From an uncultured Pseudovibrio sp. (GTDB taxonomy: Bacteria; Pseudomonadota; Alphaproteobacteria; Rhizobiales; Stappiaceae): a stretch of DNA of 64,000 bases. Of the stretch, positions 46,914 through 59,000 are shown in pieces. The stretch covers positions 1-64,000 of the forward strand of contig CANMBS010000008.1 of NCBI GenBank assembly GCA_947496145.1, in the 5' to 3' direction. The notes beneath the pieces are model-generated. The model saw nothing but the letters and a program-made list of their open reading frames with translations, made no database searches and had not been told where the DNA came from. Each line of letters starts with the position of its first letter. Positions within the stretch are counted from its first letter, which is position 1. The translations under genes were made by a program, and so were the position numbers.

Positions 46914-47824
46914 GTGTCCCTCCCTGAAAAGGAAGAGTTAGCCCGCTGCTCAATAGTAGTCTGTCGGCGCAGCGCCGCATCGTCAGAAAGCCGCACCACA
47001 ACGCGGTCCGGCAAGCGCAGGTCCACAGCAACAATGTCACGAGAGAGCAAGCCACCACGCTCATCAAGCAGTTTCAGCTCGGCCAGCGCGCTCGCAACAT
47101 CAAATTCCGGCAAACGCACTGTAATCCCATTTTCCATGGCAAGGTCCCAGCGCCGCTCAGAGCGCAGCTTTGCAGCCCGCACCCTTGCGCGAATGCCCGG
47201 GAACTCGTCCAGCTCACTCATAATCTCGCCAGCACGCTTTTCTGCACCATGGTTGACCACGCGCAGCAAATTCGCATAGCGGCCATCCACCTCATCAGTG
47301 ATGACCTCACCCTTTCTGGTAATGACAGAGGTAATGTTCCCCCTCTGCCAGAGCGCATAGGGCTCCTGCTCTTTAATCATCACCCGAAGCGTGCCGGGAT
47401 AAAACTTCTGAATGGAGGCGCTGCGAATCCAGGCGATGCTTTCCAGTCGCTCCCTCGCCTCGCCAGCATCAAACAGCAGCAAGGACGGACGCTCATGCAA
47501 CTCAAGCGCTTCAAGAACCTGAAACTCTGTAACGCGCTGCAAGCCTTCCATTTTGATCTCACCCACCGCAAAACCAGCGGCGGAGCTAACTGATTCGCTC
47601 ACATTCCTAGCATGACCACCCAGTGTGATCCCGTAGATCGCGGAGCAGGCAAGGAACGCAAATGCACTCGCCGTGGGTGCCCACGACGGTATAACAGCAA
47701 AAAATCCAGTGACCCCCCAGGCGGGTCTCTGGTGCAAACGCGATACGCCGCGGCTTCTGAAGCGGTAGCCCCAGACGCCTGCGCGTTCCCGCAATGCATC
47801 AAATTTTGCCTTTATCGTCCGCAA
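46910..47824 (-). CDS. ftsQ: cell division protein FtsQ
   Basis: Bitopic divisome protein that links early and late division factors. The 304-residue product has a basic cytoplasmic tail and a membrane segment (about residues 43-67, GFFAVIPS through [11 protein letters not shown]). The POTRA domain begins near [18 protein letters not shown], and a periplasmic FtsQ domain follows. The start is taken as TTG at 47824 because GGAGGA lies six bases before it, inside the end of ddlB; the TTG at 47845 has no such site. This gives a 13-base overlap with ddlB. Confidence 0.93.
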   Translation of the reverse strand: MRTIKAKFDALRERAGVWGYRFRSRGVSRLHQRPAWGVTGFFAVIPSWAPTASAFAFLACSAIYGITLGGHARNVSESVSSAAGFAVGEIKMEGLQRVTEFQVLEALELHERPSLLLFDAGEARERLESIAWIRSASIQKFYPGTLRVMIKEQEPYALWQRGNITSVITRKGEVITDEVDGRYANLLRVVNHGAEKRAGEIMSELDEFPGIRARVRAAKLRSERRWDLAMENGITVRLPEFDVASALAELKLLDERGGLLSRDIVAVDLRLPDRVVVRLSDDAALRRQTTIEQRANSSFSGRDT

Positions 47825-48735
47825 CTTGCGTCCTCCACCATCCAACTTACAAGAGTTGGAAAATCCATACCTTCATGTGCCGCCATTTCCGGCACAAGTG
47901 AAGTCGGGGTCATACCCGGCTGGGTATTCACCTCAAGGCAGATCAGGTCCCCGGTCCCATCTGGTTTCTCATCGAAACGGAAATCCGCACGCGAAACCCC
48001 ACGACAGCCGAGCGCCTGATGCGCCTTTAGAGCCAATTTTTGTATTTCTTGGTAAACAGATGGTAAAATTTCCGCAGGAAGTATGTGTTGTGAACCGCCT
48101 GGGAGGTATTTTGCATCATAATCGTAATATTTATGCCCCAGCGGAACGATCTCAATCACACCCAGAGCACGATTTCCCATCACCCCGCAGGTCAGTTCGC
48201 GACCGGGAATGTACCGCTCAGCCATCAGACTTTCGCTAAACGCCCAGTCCGGACGGGAAAGTTCCTGCGGCGGATATTCCTGATCTTCCTTCACAATAAA
48301 GATCCCGAAGGATGATCCCTCATTGTTAGGCTTAAGCACATAAGGCGGTTTCATCACATGAGCGCGCGCTGCATCTTCGCGCCGTACCATAACAGCTTCT
48401 GCAACAGGAACGCCCGCAGCCGCCATCACAGCTTTCGCCTTCTCCTTGTTCATCGCCACAGCAGACGCCATAACACCTGAATGGGTATAAGGAATTTCCA
48501 AAAACTCCAGAATGCCCTGAATAGCGCCATCTTCCCCAAACGGACCATGAAGCGCATTGAAGGCCACATCCGGCTTCAGTTCTTGCAAAACCACAGAGAT
48601 GTTGCGGTCAACATCCACACGGGTCACCTGATAACCAGCCGCTTCCAGCGCATCCGCACAGTCTTTGCCTGAAGACAGCGAAACAGGTCGCTCAGCAACC
48701 CATCCACCCATCAAAACGGCTACATGCTTAGTCAT
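47812..48735 (-). CDS. ddlB: D-alanine--D-alanine ligase
   Basis: Makes the D-Ala-D-Ala dipeptide used by MurF. The 307-residue product is an ATP-grasp enzyme: KHVAVLMGG opens the N-terminal domain, then [16 protein letters not shown] and [25 protein letters not shown] and [20 protein letters not shown] complete the active site. The ATG at 48735 gives the usual start; a TTG six codons upstream is possible. Near the start it reads [12 protein letters not shown], where relatives commonly have WSAEREVSL, a small deviation. Confidence 0.96.
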   Translation of the reverse strand: MTKHVAVLMGGWVAERPVSLSSGKDCADALEAAGYQVTRVDVDRNISVVLQELKPDVAFNALHGPFGEDGAIQGILEFLEIPYTHSGVMASAVAMNKEKAKAVMAAAGVPVAEAVMVRREDAARAHVMKPPYVLKPNNEGSSFGIFIVKEDQEYPPQELSRPDWAFSESLMAERYIPGRELTCGVMGNRALGVIEIVPLGHKYYDYDAKYLPGGSQHILPAEILPSVYQEIQKLALKAHQALGCRGVSRADFRFDEKPDGTGDLICLEVNTQPGMTPTSLVPEMAAHEGMDFPTLVSWMVEDASCGR

Positions 48736-48784
48736 CGTAAAACCCAACCTCAATCAAAACGCAAAGCTCTCGGCACGAACACCG

Positions 48785-49759
48785 CTAGCCCGCTTTGCCC
48801 AAAAACGGCTCAATCACCGCCCCGTCAGCGAAACAGCCAAGGCGCTTAATTTCCCATTCCAGACGTGTACCTGTCTTCTCCAGAGCCTCTGCGCGAACAG
48901 TTTCGCCAAGCAATTCCAGATCGTGAGCGGTAGCGTCAGCCACGTTCAACATAAAGTTGCAATGCAAATCCGACATTTTTGCGCCCCCAATCTGCAAACC
49001 ACGACAACCAGCCGCATCTACCACCTTCCAGGCGCTGTTACCCTCAGGGTTTTTGAAGGTAGAACCACCCGTCTTTTCACGAATGGGTTGCGCCTTCTCA
49101 CGGTGAGCCACAACCTCAGCCATCTCAGCACGGATTTCAGCTTCGCTCTGCCCAATACCCTCAAACACCGCACTGGTAAAAATCAGGTCTTTCGGCGCGG
49201 AGGAATGACGATAGGCATAACCCATTTCCTCATTGGAAAGAGTGAGGATGTCGCCGGATCGTGTCACCGCGTTAACGTTAACAACCCGGTCCTTTGTCTC
49301 GGTTCCATGCGCCCCTGCATTCATGCGCAGCGCACCGCCAACAGCACCCGGAATACCGGTATAAAACGCAAATCCGCCAGTACCCGTCTTTGCAGCTTCT
49401 TCCGCCAGCTTCTTGTCAGGAACTGATGCCCCTGCCCGCAGCTTATGACCGCCCAGATACTCAACAGTCCCGAACCCACGGATTGGCAAGCGAATAACAA
49501 CCCCCTCAAGACCGCCATCACGCACCAGCAGGTTGGAGCCAAGCCCAACCACAGTTACAGGCACATCCTCAGGAAGCGCTTTCAGGAACACAGCCAGATC
49601 AGCTTCATCTGCGGGTTGAAACATCAGTTGCGCAGGCCCACCAACGCGGAACCACGTCACAGCAGAAAGCAGCTGGCTCGGGATCAGACGACCGCGAATA
49701 TCTTCAACAGCATCACCCAGCAATGGCAGCAAATCAGGGTAAGTCACAGCAGTGCTCAT
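48785..49759 (-). CDS. murB: UDP-N-acetylenolpyruvoylglucosamine reductase MurB
   Basis: Reduces UDP-GlcNAc-enolpyruvate to UDP-MurNAc with FAD and NADPH. The 324-residue product has the FAD-binding stretch [22 protein letters not shown] and [14 protein letters not shown]. The active-site region [18 protein letters not shown] and the [24 protein letters not shown] segment of type II-like MurB follow. The start overlaps the murC stop by four bases (ATGA). Confidence 0.96.
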   Translation of the reverse strand: MSTAVTYPDLLPLLGDAVEDIRGRLIPSQLLSAVTWFRVGGPAQLMFQPADEADLAVFLKALPEDVPVTVVGLGSNLLVRDGGLEGVVIRLPIRGFGTVEYLGGHKLRAGASVPDKKLAEEAAKTGTGGFAFYTGIPGAVGGALRMNAGAHGTETKDRVVNVNAVTRSGDILTLSNEEMGYAYRHSSAPKDLIFTSAVFEGIGQSEAEIRAEMAEVVAHREKAQPIREKTGGSTFKNPEGNSAWKVVDAAGCRGLQIGGAKMSDLHCNFMLNVADATAHDLELLGETVRAEALEKTGTRLEWEIKRLGCFADGAVIEPFLGKAG

Positions 49760-51177
49760 ACAGCCTCTCCCTGCGCAGAGAGCGCTTCCAGTTCTTTCGG
49801 CAGCTTATAAGCCCACTGGGTGATATTCCCTGCACCAAGGCAGATCACCAGATCACCCGGCTGCGCCATCTCAGCAACTTTTGCTGCAAGCTCTTCCTGT
49901 CCCGCAATGCTATGCACAGAACGATGTCCGCCAGCACGCAGACCAGAAACCAGATCACCTTGCTCAGCACCCTCAATCGGCTGCTCACCAGCAGCAAACA
50001 CAGGCGCAATTACAACCTTGTCCGCATCATTGAAACACGCACAAAAATCATCAAACAGGCTTTCAAGACGGGTAAAGCGATGCGGCTGCATCACAGCAAT
50101 CACATTCCCCTCAGCGGCCTCACGCGCCGCATGAAGCACAGACTTAATCTCAACCGGGTGATGCGCGTAATCGTCAAACACTTCAATGCCATTCCACGCG
50201 CCCGTATGGGTAAAGCGACGTTTCACACCACCAAAACTCGCAAGCCCCTTGCGGATGTTCTCATCAGGAATACCGAGAGAATGAGCCAATGCAATGGCTG
50301 CAGTCGCGTTTGAAACATTGTGCAGACCCGGCATTGGCAACACCAGATCTTTCAGCTCAGTCACCGCGTCCCCGCGTCGATTGTGAATGGTCACAGAGAA
50401 GATGGACTTGCCACCCCTGGTGGATACATCTGTAAAACGCACATCAGATTGCGGATTGCTGCCATAAGTGATGATGCGGCGATCCTCAATCTGCCCCACA
50501 AGGCTCTGCACCTCAGGATGGTCCAGACACATCACCGCAAAGCCATAAAACGGCACATTCTCCACAAACTGCGCAAACGCCGCCCGCACCCCATCAAAAT
50601 CACCATAGTGATCCAGATGCTCAGGATCGATATTGGTCACAACCGCAATATCAGCAGGAAGTTTGACGAACGTCCCGTCGGACTCGTCCGCCTCAACCAC
50701 CATCCAATCCCCCTCACCCATGCGGGCGTTGGTGCCGTAAGCGTTGATGATACCGCCATTGATGACAGTCGGGTCCATGTGCCCCGCATCCAGCAGCGCC
50801 GCCACCATAGAGGTCGTCGTCGTCTTGCCGTGGGTACCGCCAATGGCAATTGCCTGCTTAAAACGCATCAGCTCCGCAAGCATTTCAGCACGGCGAACAA
50901 CTGGCATATGCGTTTCACGCGCAGCCTTCAGCTCCACGTTACTGCCTTTGATCGCAGAGGAGATCACACAAACATCCGCGCCTTCAAGGTTCTCGGCAGC
51001 ATGACCCACCATCACCTTGATGCCCTTCTCGCGAAGGCGCTGCACGTTGGCGTTTTCAGAAACGTCAGACCCCTGAACCCGATAACCAAGCCTATGTAAA
51101 ACCTCGGCAATGCCGCTCATACCAATGCCGCCAATACCGACGAAATGCACGCCTCCAATGTCTACTGGCATTTTCAT
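49756..51177 (-). CDS. murC: UDP-N-acetylmuramate--L-alanine ligase MurC
   Basis: Adds L-alanine to UDP-MurNAc. The 473-residue Mur ligase has the N-terminal Rossmann motif [17 protein letters not shown], the ATP-binding loop GGTHGKTTT at 113-121, [11 protein letters not shown] and [10 protein letters not shown]. The C-terminal domain carries [14 protein letters not shown] and QPHRFTR. It overlaps murG by four bases and murB by four bases. Confidence 0.97.
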   Translation of the reverse strand: MKMPVDIGGVHFVGIGGIGMSGIAEVLHRLGYRVQGSDVSENANVQRLREKGIKVMVGHAAENLEGADVCVISSAIKGSNVELKAARETHMPVVRRAEMLAELMRFKQAIAIGGTHGKTTTTSMVAALLDAGHMDPTVINGGIINAYGTNARMGEGDWMVVEADESDGTFVKLPADIAVVTNIDPEHLDHYGDFDGVRAAFAQFVENVPFYGFAVMCLDHPEVQSLVGQIEDRRIITYGSNPQSDVRFTDVSTRGGKSIFSVTIHNRRGDAVTELKDLVLPMPGLHNVSNATAAIALAHSLGIPDENIRKGLASFGGVKRRFTHTGAWNGIEVFDDYAHHPVEIKSVLHAAREAAEGNVIAVMQPHRFTRLESLFDDFCACFNDADKVVIAPVFAAGEQPIEGAEQGDLVSGLRAGGHRSVHSIAGQEELAAKVAEMAQPGDLVICLGAGNITQWAYKLPKELEALSAQGEAV

Positions 51178-52298
51178 GAGTTGGTCTCTTTCTGTGTGTT
51201 TGCCGGAACTACACCGACAAGGTGTTCAGTCAGATCCGCCAGGCGCTGAACAGCTTCCGGCGCACCTAGCGTCCGTGCTGCCTCTGCTGCCTTTGCAAGA
51301 CCGCCCGGATTATCCATGAGCTCTTTCAGTTCACGGGCCAGTCTTTGCGGATCAAGTTCTTTTTGTGGGATTGCCAATGCGCCGCTAGCCTCAGCAAGCC
51401 ACCGTGCATTCTGGCCCTGATCATTATCAATCGCGCCCGGGAAAGGCACCAGAATGGACGGACGCCCGATTGCCGCCAGTTCACACACCGTGCCTGCACC
51501 AGATCGGCTGACCACCAGATGTGCCGCCGCAATACGCTCAGGCAAATCGGTAAAGAAGGTTGCAACATGCGCTGCAACACCCATCTCACGATAGGTTGCT
51601 TCCAGCTCTTCAATATCAGCAGGGCGTGCCTGCTGCACAATCGCCAGCCGTTCACGGTCCTCAGGGGCCATCAGCTTCAGGGCTTCCGGCAAAATCTGCG
51701 AAAAGACGGTCGCTCCCTGCGAGCCACCAAAGACCAGCAGATGGAAAGCACTACCTTCTTCTGGCGCATTATAAGCCTGCCCGCACACTGCAATCACATT
51801 GTCACGCAGCGGATTGCCAGTCATGACCACTTTAGCAGCCAGATCAGCAGACAGTGTTTTAAGCGGAAAAGTAGTCGCAACAGAACGCGCACCTTTTGCA
51901 AGCATCTTGTTGGCGCGTCCCATAACGGCATTCGCCTCATGCAAAATGGCAGGAACACCCAGAACGCGAGCCGCAAACATGGGCGGAAAGGTCGGATACC
52001 CGCCAAAGCCAACAATCGCTGCTGGCTTGGCTGTGCGAATGACCTTCATGGCCTGCAATGTGCCAAGCCCCAGTTTGATCGCCGTTTTTGCAAGGGAAAG
52101 CGGGCTCTTGCTGCGAATGGTATCACTTCTGATCAAGTGAACTTTGTCTGCCGGAAACGCACTGCCATACTTATCTGCACGGCTGTCAGTCATCAGCTCA
52201 ACACCATACCCACGACGCTTCAGCTCGCCAGCCAGCGCTTGTGCAGGAAACAGGTGACCACCCGTTCCTCCAGCAGTGAGCATAATTGTAGGCTTCAT
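51174..52298 (-). CDS. murG: lipid II-forming glycosyltransferase MurG
   Basis: Transfers GlcNAc to lipid I at the inner face of the membrane, making lipid II. The ATG at 52298 has GGAGAA close upstream; the longer TTG version at 52319 would place that site inside the gene. The 374-residue product has the [16 protein letters not shown] donor-domain loop, [32 protein letters not shown] and the UDP-GlcNAc site [20 protein letters not shown] with [13 protein letters not shown]. Confidence 0.97.
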   Translation of the reverse strand: MKPTIMLTAGGTGGHLFPAQALAGELKRRGYGVELMTDSRADKYGSAFPADKVHLIRSDTIRSKSPLSLAKTAIKLGLGTLQAMKVIRTAKPAAIVGFGGYPTFPPMFAARVLGVPAILHEANAVMGRANKMLAKGARSVATTFPLKTLSADLAAKVVMTGNPLRDNVIAVCGQAYNAPEEGSAFHLLVFGGSQGATVFSQILPEALKLMAPEDRERLAIVQQARPADIEELEATYREMGVAAHVATFFTDLPERIAAAHLVVSRSGAGTVCELAAIGRPSILVPFPGAIDNDQGQNARWLAEASGALAIPQKELDPQRLARELKELMDNPGGLAKAAEAARTLGAPEAVQRLADLTEHLVGVVPANTQKETNS

Positions 52299-52326
52299 TT
52301 CGTTCTCCGACACAGACAAACCTCAA

Positions 52327-53484
52327 TCAAACATGCTGCGCAGGAGCAGCACGGGTCACAGTGATAATCGGGTTCTTACGCGGCTGCGGACGTTTTCGCG
52401 TCAGCGCCAGCACAAACCCCATTGTTAGGGAAATAGCCATCAGGGAGGACACACCGGAGGAAATCAGCGGCAATGTCATGCCTTTAGATGGCATCAGGTT
52501 CAGGTTAACAGCCATGTTGATACAGCTTTGCAGGCCAAACGTAACAATCAGCCCGGAAGAGGCCAGCCGCGCAAACGGGTCCTGATTTTGCGTGGACATG
52601 TAAAGGCCGCGCAGCACCACAAAGCCAAACACCAGCACCAGTACCACACAGACAATAATGCCGTACTCCTCAGCCGCTACCGCGAAGATAAAGTCCGTAT
52701 GACTATCCGGCAAAATACGTTTCACCGTCCCTTCGCCAACACCACGACCAAGCCAGCCACCAGCAACAAAGGAGTCAATAGCCTTATCGATCTGGTAGGT
52801 GTCACCGGACGCCGGATCAAGGAAACGCATAATACGCCCGCGCACATGCGGCAGATAGGTAAAGCCAGCCGCAACGCCCACAATGCCCAAAAGGCCGAGC
52901 GGAACAATCGCCATCCACGAAAGACCATTCAGGAAGAACAGCGCAAACAGCACGATCGTCAGCAGCATGGTCTGACCAAAGTCAGGTTGTGCAACCAGCA
53001 TCGCCGCCACAATACCAAACAGGATTATGGAGATCAGCTGCCCCGGCACTTCCTGCGCTTTACGCCCTTCAGAAAGCAAAAACGCAACAATCACAACCAG
53101 TGCAGGCTTGATAAACTCAGAAGGCTGGACGGAAACCCCGAACAGGCTCACCCAGCGCCGCGCCCCTTTAATATCACTGCCAAGGAACAGTGTTCCCAAA
53201 AGCAAGACCAGCATGGCACAGAACACCAGCAGCGCCACACGTCGCACATAGCGCGGCGAAAGGGCCGAAACACCCAGCATCAAAGCCACACTCGGGATGA
53301 GGAAAACGGCCTGCTTCTTCACAAAATAGAAGCTTTCAAGCCCGATCCGCTCCGCCACCGGAGGACTTGCCGCCAAAGACAACACCAGCCCGGACACCAT
53401 CAGCGTAAAAATGCCAATCAGCATGTAACGGTCAATGGTCCAGAGCCACTCAGCAAATGCACTGCGATCCGTACGTGAAACCAT
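52327..53484 (-). CDS. ftsW: septal peptidoglycan polymerase FtsW
   Basis: SEDS-family glycosyltransferase that polymerises lipid II at the septum with FtsI. The 385-residue product has about ten membrane helices. SEDS features are GARRWVSLFGVSVQPSEFIKPALVV with its conserved loop, AQPDFGQTMLL, the extracellular loop ending in GWLGRGVGEGTVKRILPDSHTDFIFAV, and LPLISSGVSSLMAI. It overlaps the murD stop by one base. Confidence 0.97.
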   Translation of the reverse strand: MVSRTDRSAFAEWLWTIDRYMLIGIFTLMVSGLVLSLAASPPVAERIGLESFYFVKKQAVFLIPSVALMLGVSALSPRYVRRVALLVFCAMLVLLLGTLFLGSDIKGARRWVSLFGVSVQPSEFIKPALVVIVAFLLSEGRKAQEVPGQLISIILFGIVAAMLVAQPDFGQTMLLTIVLFALFFLNGLSWMAIVPLGLLGIVGVAAGFTYLPHVRGRIMRFLDPASGDTYQIDKAIDSFVAGGWLGRGVGEGTVKRILPDSHTDFIFAVAAEEYGIIVCVVLVLVFGFVVLRGLYMSTQNQDPFARLASSGLIVTFGLQSCINMAVNLNLMPSKGMTLPLISSGVSSLMAISLTMGFVLALTRKRPQPRKNPIITVTRAAPAQHV

Positions 53485-54884
53485 CAGCGAGCCCTCTCAC
53501 CATTCAGCATTCTGGCAGCAGCTACAGCCGCGCTCTCAAATGCATCGCCACGAACTTCAAAACTCTTGAACTGATCAAAAGACGCGCAGGCAGGGGACAG
53601 CAGAACAACCGCCTCGTTGCTCTTGTCCCGCGCAGCATCACGTGCAGCCGCTTCAACAGCCATATCCAGACTGCCAAACTTATGTGCCTCAACAAAACCG
53701 CTCAGTTCCCGCTCAAACTCTTCCGCCGCTTCCCCGATCAGATACGCCTTCACAATTTTCGGGAAGTAAGCCTTCAGCGATGAAATACCGCCCGCCTTCG
53801 CACGGCCACCCGCGATCCAGTAAATCCGATCAAACGCGGCAAGCGCATGGGCCGCAGCTTCCGCGTTGGTCGCTTTGCTATCATTCACAAACAGAACCTT
53901 GCCCGCTTCAGCCACCAGCTTCAGACGATGCGCAAGACCCGGAAACGTTGCCAGAGCACCGGCAATCTCGTCCAGCTCCAGCCCAAGCGCTGCACAAACG
54001 GCAACAGCAGCAGAAGCATTCTGCCCGTTATGCGAGCCACGCAAAGTATTGGAGGAAGACAGGTCCGCAACAACCACCTGTTCTTCATCAAAAACTTCAA
54101 AGACCTTGCCATTTTCAGCATAAACACCAAACTCAACCGGGCCAGTACAGGAGATCAGCTCGGTCGGCTCACCACTTTCCGTGCGCCGCTGCGCAATGGC
54201 CGCGCTGTGCTCATCATCGACACCCACAACAGCCAGACGCGCCGCCTTTACAACACGTTCCTTGATGGCTGCATACTGCTCTATGGTCCCGTGCCGGTCC
54301 AGATGATCCGGCGACAGGTTCATCATCACACCAACATCCGGCGCAAGGCTCGGAGCAAGATCGATCTGGTAGGAGGACACCTCAACCACATAGATACGAT
54401 CCTTTGAGAACTCATCAAGATCCAGAACCGGGCGACCAATGTTCCCGCCCATCTGAACATCCATGCCGCATTCTTTAAGCACATGGGAAATCAACGCGGT
54501 GGTGGTGGACTTTCCGTTAGTCCCGGTAATCGCAACAAACGGAGCTTCAGGACAAACCGCTTCCCGCTCGTTAACGAACAGCTCCACATCGCCAATCACC
54601 GGAATACCAGCTTCCCTTGCCCGCTCCACACTCCAGTGTGGTTTGGGATGGGTCAGCGGAACACCCGGCGCAACAACAAGCGCAGCGTAACGGGTCATAT
54701 CCGCATCGCGCAAATCAATCGCCGCAAGTCCGTATTCTTCAGCGGAGGCAACGCTGGCTTCGTTATCATCCCACACATCAACACGCGCCCCACCAGCCTC
54801 AAGCGCACGCGCAGTTACGAGTCCGGAGCCACCGAGCCCGAACAACGCAACTTCTTTGCCTGCCATATGACGGATAGGGATCAT
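53484..54884 (-). CDS. murD: UDP-MurNAc-L-Ala--D-Glu ligase MurD
   Basis: Adds D-glutamate to UDP-MurNAc-L-Ala. The 466-residue product has the N-terminal nucleotide fold EVALFGLGGSGL, the ATP loop GTNGKST at 121-127, VVEVSSYQID and NLSPDHLDRHG. The C-terminal domain has FVNDSKATNAEAAAHAL, WIAGGRAK and VLLSPACASFDQF. AGGAGG lies close to the ATG. An internal ATG at 54866 (MAGKEVALF) is a possible alternative. Confidence 0.97.
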   Translation of the reverse strand: MIPIRHMAGKEVALFGLGGSGLVTARALEAGGARVDVWDDNEASVASAEEYGLAAIDLRDADMTRYAALVVAPGVPLTHPKPHWSVERAREAGIPVIGDVELFVNEREAVCPEAPFVAITGTNGKSTTTALISHVLKECGMDVQMGGNIGRPVLDLDEFSKDRIYVVEVSSYQIDLAPSLAPDVGVMMNLSPDHLDRHGTIEQYAAIKERVVKAARLAVVGVDDEHSAAIAQRRTESGEPTELISCTGPVEFGVYAENGKVFEVFDEEQVVVADLSSSNTLRGSHNGQNASAAVAVCAALGLELDEIAGALATFPGLAHRLKLVAEAGKVLFVNDSKATNAEAAAHALAAFDRIYWIAGGRAKAGGISSLKAYFPKIVKAYLIGEAAEEFERELSGFVEAHKFGSLDMAVEAAARDAARDKSNEAVVLLSPACASFDQFKSFEVRGDAFESAAVAAARMLNGERAR

Positions 54885-54896
54885 GCTTCTGGCCTC

Positions 54897-55991
54897 CTAG
54901 CGCAGTTTCAGTGTAGCGAGGCCGATCAGTGCCAGAACAACAGCAATGATCCAGAAACGAATAACCACCTGACTCTCAGTCCAGCCCAGATGCTCAAAGT
55001 GGTGGTGAATAGGTGCCATGCGGAACACCCGCTTGCCTGTCAGCTTGTAAGAAGCCACCTGTACAATCACAGAGACCGCTTCCAGCACGAACAGACCGCC
55101 AACAATCGCCAGAACGATTTCATGCTTGGTCGCAACCGCAATCGCACCCAGCATACCGCCCAGTGCCAGAGACCCCGTATCACCCATAAAGATCGCAGCA
55201 GGCGGAGCGTTGAACCATAAGAACCCGAGACCAGCACCAATCACTGCACCACACAGCACAGCAAGTTCACCAGTTCCCGCCACATAATGAATTTGCAGAT
55301 AGTTGGAAAACAGCGCGTTACCAGTCAGGTACGCCACCAATGCAAACGCGGAGGCCGCAATCATCACCGGCACAATCGCCAGACCGTCCAGACCATCAGT
55401 CAGGTTCACCGCATTACCTGCGCCAACAACAACGAAGGCAGCAAAAGGAATGAAGAACACGCCGAGATTAAGGGTCAGCTCTTTAAAGAACGGAAAGCCG
55501 ATGCTGGTTGAAAACGGTGCCGCATCCAGCTGGGTCACCGCAAAAGCCGCCAGACCTGCAATCAAAAACTCCAGCCCCAAACGCGCTTTACCGCCAAAAC
55601 CCTTATGCGAGGACTTGGTGACCTTCAGATAATCATCATAAAACCCGATCAGACCGAACCCGACAGTCACACCCAGAACGATCCACACATAAGGATTACG
55701 CAGATCAGCCCACAAAAGCGTTGCCACAATCATCCCGGAAAGGATCATCAGGCCGCCCATGGTCGGCGTGCCTTTTTTGGTCAGCAAATGGCTCTGAGGT
55801 CCGTCTTCGCGAATAGGCTGTCCATGTCCCTGCCGCAACCGCAAACCTTCAATGATGCGCGGCCCGAACAGAAACACAAACAACAGCGCAGTCATGATCG
55901 CGCCGCCGGTGCGGAATGTGATGTATTTAAAAACATTCAGCGCAGACAAAAAAGGATAAACCTCTGAAAGCTCCGCCAGCCAATAAAGCAT
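54897..55991 (-). CDS. mraY: phospho-MurNAc-pentapeptide translocase MraY
   Basis: Couples phospho-MurNAc-pentapeptide to undecaprenyl phosphate to form lipid I. The 364-residue inner-membrane enzyme has about ten helices. Its signature loops are [29 protein letters not shown] with the catalytic aspartates, [26 protein letters not shown] and the histidine cluster [14 protein letters not shown]. It lies 12 bases after murD's upstream side, and 10 bases downstream of the murE-murF fusion. Confidence 0.97.
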   Translation of the reverse strand: MLYWLAELSEVYPFLSALNVFKYITFRTGGAIMTALLFVFLFGPRIIEGLRLRQGHGQPIREDGPQSHLLTKKGTPTMGGLMILSGMIVATLLWADLRNPYVWIVLGVTVGFGLIGFYDDYLKVTKSSHKGFGGKARLGLEFLIAGLAAFAVTQLDAAPFSTSIGFPFFKELTLNLGVFFIPFAAFVVVGAGNAVNLTDGLDGLAIVPVMIAASAFALVAYLTGNALFSNYLQIHYVAGTGELAVLCGAVIGAGLGFLWFNAPPAAIFMGDTGSLALGGMLGAIAVATKHEIVLAIVGGLFVLEAVSVIVQVASYKLTGKRVFRMAPIHHHFEHLGWTESQVVIRFWIIAVVLALIGLATLKLR

Positions 55992-56001
55992 TTATTCAAC
56001 C

Positions 56002-59000
56002 TCAGATCTCACCGGATGACGCCGGTTCGGGAAAACGTTTCTTCAAAGCATCCACCAGTGGACCCATGCGGGTGCCAAGAGAACCCTTTATCATGATGAT
56101 GTCGTTGGGGCGTACTTCCGACAACAGGTCTTTTTCCAGTTTATCGGAGGTCCCTGAATAGGCGCCTCTGGTCTGTGCAGGCAAGCGCTCCCACAGCACC
56201 TTCATGTGAGTACCCACACAATAAACAAGGTCAATCTTCGCTCGCTCCAGCTCAACCGCAAGGTCTGCGTGCATCCGGCCAGATTCCGCACCTAATTCGA
56301 GCATATCTCCCAATACGGCAATACGGCGACCATTCTTGCCAACAGGCAAACCAGCCATCAGTTTAATGGCAGCTTTCATACTGGCAGGGTTTGCATTGTA
56401 GCTCTCATCCACCAGCAACGCCGTACCACCTTTAACCCCTAAAGCAGTTTGAGCGCCGCGCCCTTTCGGAGCACTCATCTCAGCAAGAGCAAGGCCCGCA
56501 AACGCAAGGTTTGCCCCAAGCTCCATGACCCCGGTCAGCACACCGAGCGAGTTGATGACATGATGAACACCCGGAGCGCCGATCTTGTAGGAGATTTCCT
56601 GTCCCATAATGCTTGCATTCAGACAGGAACAATCCGGATTAACCGCAACCTTCTTGGCAATGGATTGCGCCCCCGGCTCCATACCAAAGCTGACAATATT
56701 ACGAACCCCCGCCACCGCAGCCAGATAACGCAGCAAGTCATACTGCCTGTTATCCCGGTTCAGGATCGCGACACCGTTTGGTTCAATCCCGGTGAAAATC
56801 TCAGCTTTAGCCCGTGCGATGTCCTCAACAGAGTTAAACGCTTCCAGATGAACAGGCTCAACAGTGGTGACAATCGCCACATGCGGGCGAACCATCTTCA
56901 CAAGCGGCTTGATCTCTCCGTGATGGTTCATCCCAATTTCAAAAATACCGAATTCCGTATCCGCATGCATACGCGCCAGCGTCAGCGGCACACCCCAGTG
57001 ATTATTGAAACTGGCAACAGGGGCGTGTGTCAGACCCGACTTGGAAAGGCAAAGGCGCAACGCTTCTTTAGTACCCGTTTTGCCAACAGACCCGGTAATA
57101 GCAATAATCCGCGCCTGACTGCGTTCACGTGCAGCCACACCAAGACACTCCAGCGCCTTAAGCACATCGTCAACAACCACATAGCGCCCGTCCTCAGGCA
57201 GCTCAGCAAGTTTATCGCGCGACACAACAGCAACAGCAGCGCCAAGCTTAATGGCAGCCCCTGCAAAGTCGTGCCCGTCAAAATTCTCGCCCTTGATAGC
57301 AAAGAAGGCCTCTCCGGCTTGAAGACTGCGGCTATCAATGGAAATTCCGGTGATGTCTTCACGCAGATCACCGTGCACATCGCCACTCACTGCCGCCAGA
57401 AAATCTGCAAGCTCCCACAGTGGCCCGCGCTCAGTTTCAGGCAACTCAATCATTTGCCGCTCATATTCCGACTTAATTTCTGCATCCAACAGGTTAATGT
57501 GGGGCACAATAGTCCAGTCAGGCTTGTCTATCGCTGACCGAACTCTCGATTTTTCTTTAATTTTTCGTTCAAATGCATCAATTACCGGCTCGGCATCTGC
57601 ATTTTGTACAGGCGATGCAGCTACCGCAGCTTCCTGCTCTGCAACTGGCTCAAAAGTTGCGCCCAGCCTGTCATCAGCACCAGCGCTTTCTTCAATCAGT
57701 TCGTCATCAACAGACGCTTCTGCTTCTATAGCTGCCAGATCATTCAACAACTCATCTTCAAGCGCCTCAGGCGTGTCTTCTGCGATAACCGGAAAACCAT
57801 CCTTACCCATATCAGGGTCATGGCTTTCAACGTCAGCCAGTTCAGCATCTGCCAGCTCTTCAGCGCCAAGAATGTCTTCTTCCAGCTCCAGCCAGTCTTC
57901 TTCTTCCTGATCCACCGCATCATCGGAGGCCTCAGGTGAACCAGTGTCCGGCTTCTCAACGCCAGAGTGAACAGCAGCCAGCAAGTCGTCTTCGTCAAAT
58001 GCATTTGCCGCAGCCTGTTCGTCCTCTTCACCGACGAGCAGGTCCATCTCATCCAGATCGAGCGAAATATCAAGCTCACCACTTTCAGAAGCGGGAGCGC
58101 CATTTTCCTCCAAAGCCGCCTCAAGGGCTCTCTGGATTTCCTCATGATCAGAAAACGGCAAGACTTCAGAGCCGACAATCTGCCCGGTTTCATGCCCCTT
58201 ACCGGCCACACAAAGCACATCACCTTCCTGAAGCATGTTCACGGCCTGACGAATAGCCAGCGCCCGATCTTCAATTTCCAGCGCTGCCGGACAAGCCTCA
58301 ACAATCTCAGCGCGAATACTATCAGGATCTTCCGTGCGCGGATTATCATCAGTAACGATGGAAACATCAGCAAGACGAGCAGAAATCTCACCCATCAACG
58401 GGCGTTTACCTGCATCCCGATCCCCACCGCAGCCGAACACACTGATCAGGCGACCCTTTGCTAACGGGCGCAAAGCTGCCAGCACGTTTTCCAGCGCCTC
58501 CGGTTTATGAGCGTAATCAACAAACACCAGTGCGCCATTCTCGCGGCTACCCACATGTTCAATACGCCCCGGCGCACCACGCAAAACGGTAAGAGCCTCC
58601 AGAACGGTCTGCAATGCAACACCAGCAGCAACAGCAAGGCCTGCTGCAATCAGTGCATTACTAACCTGAAAATCACCTGCAAGCGGCAATGCAACAGAAA
58701 AGACGCCTTCTTCAGTCTCCAGCTCCAGCACCTGACTAAAGCCATCCGGCTGAACATTCAGAACCTTCAGATCATCACCCAAATACCCAACGGTAAATGT
58801 CTCAAGGCCCCGCTCTTCCGCAATCGCCAGAACACGGTCTGCAAATTGCGCTTCCGGGTCAACAACAACCACGCCATCATCTGGCAGAAGATCACGGAAC
58901 AAGCGCAGCTTCGCTTGCAGGTAATCTTCGACAGTCGGATGATAATCCATGTGGTCGCGGCCAAGGTTTGTAAAGCCCGCAGCAACAATCTTCACCCCAT

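Noticed and set aside
45180-47279. A 699-codon plus-strand open frame
   Set aside because: It is the complement of ftsZ, ftsA and ftsQ, is very rich in His, Arg and Gln and has no recognisable domain; it is a shadow of the high-bias minus-strand genes.
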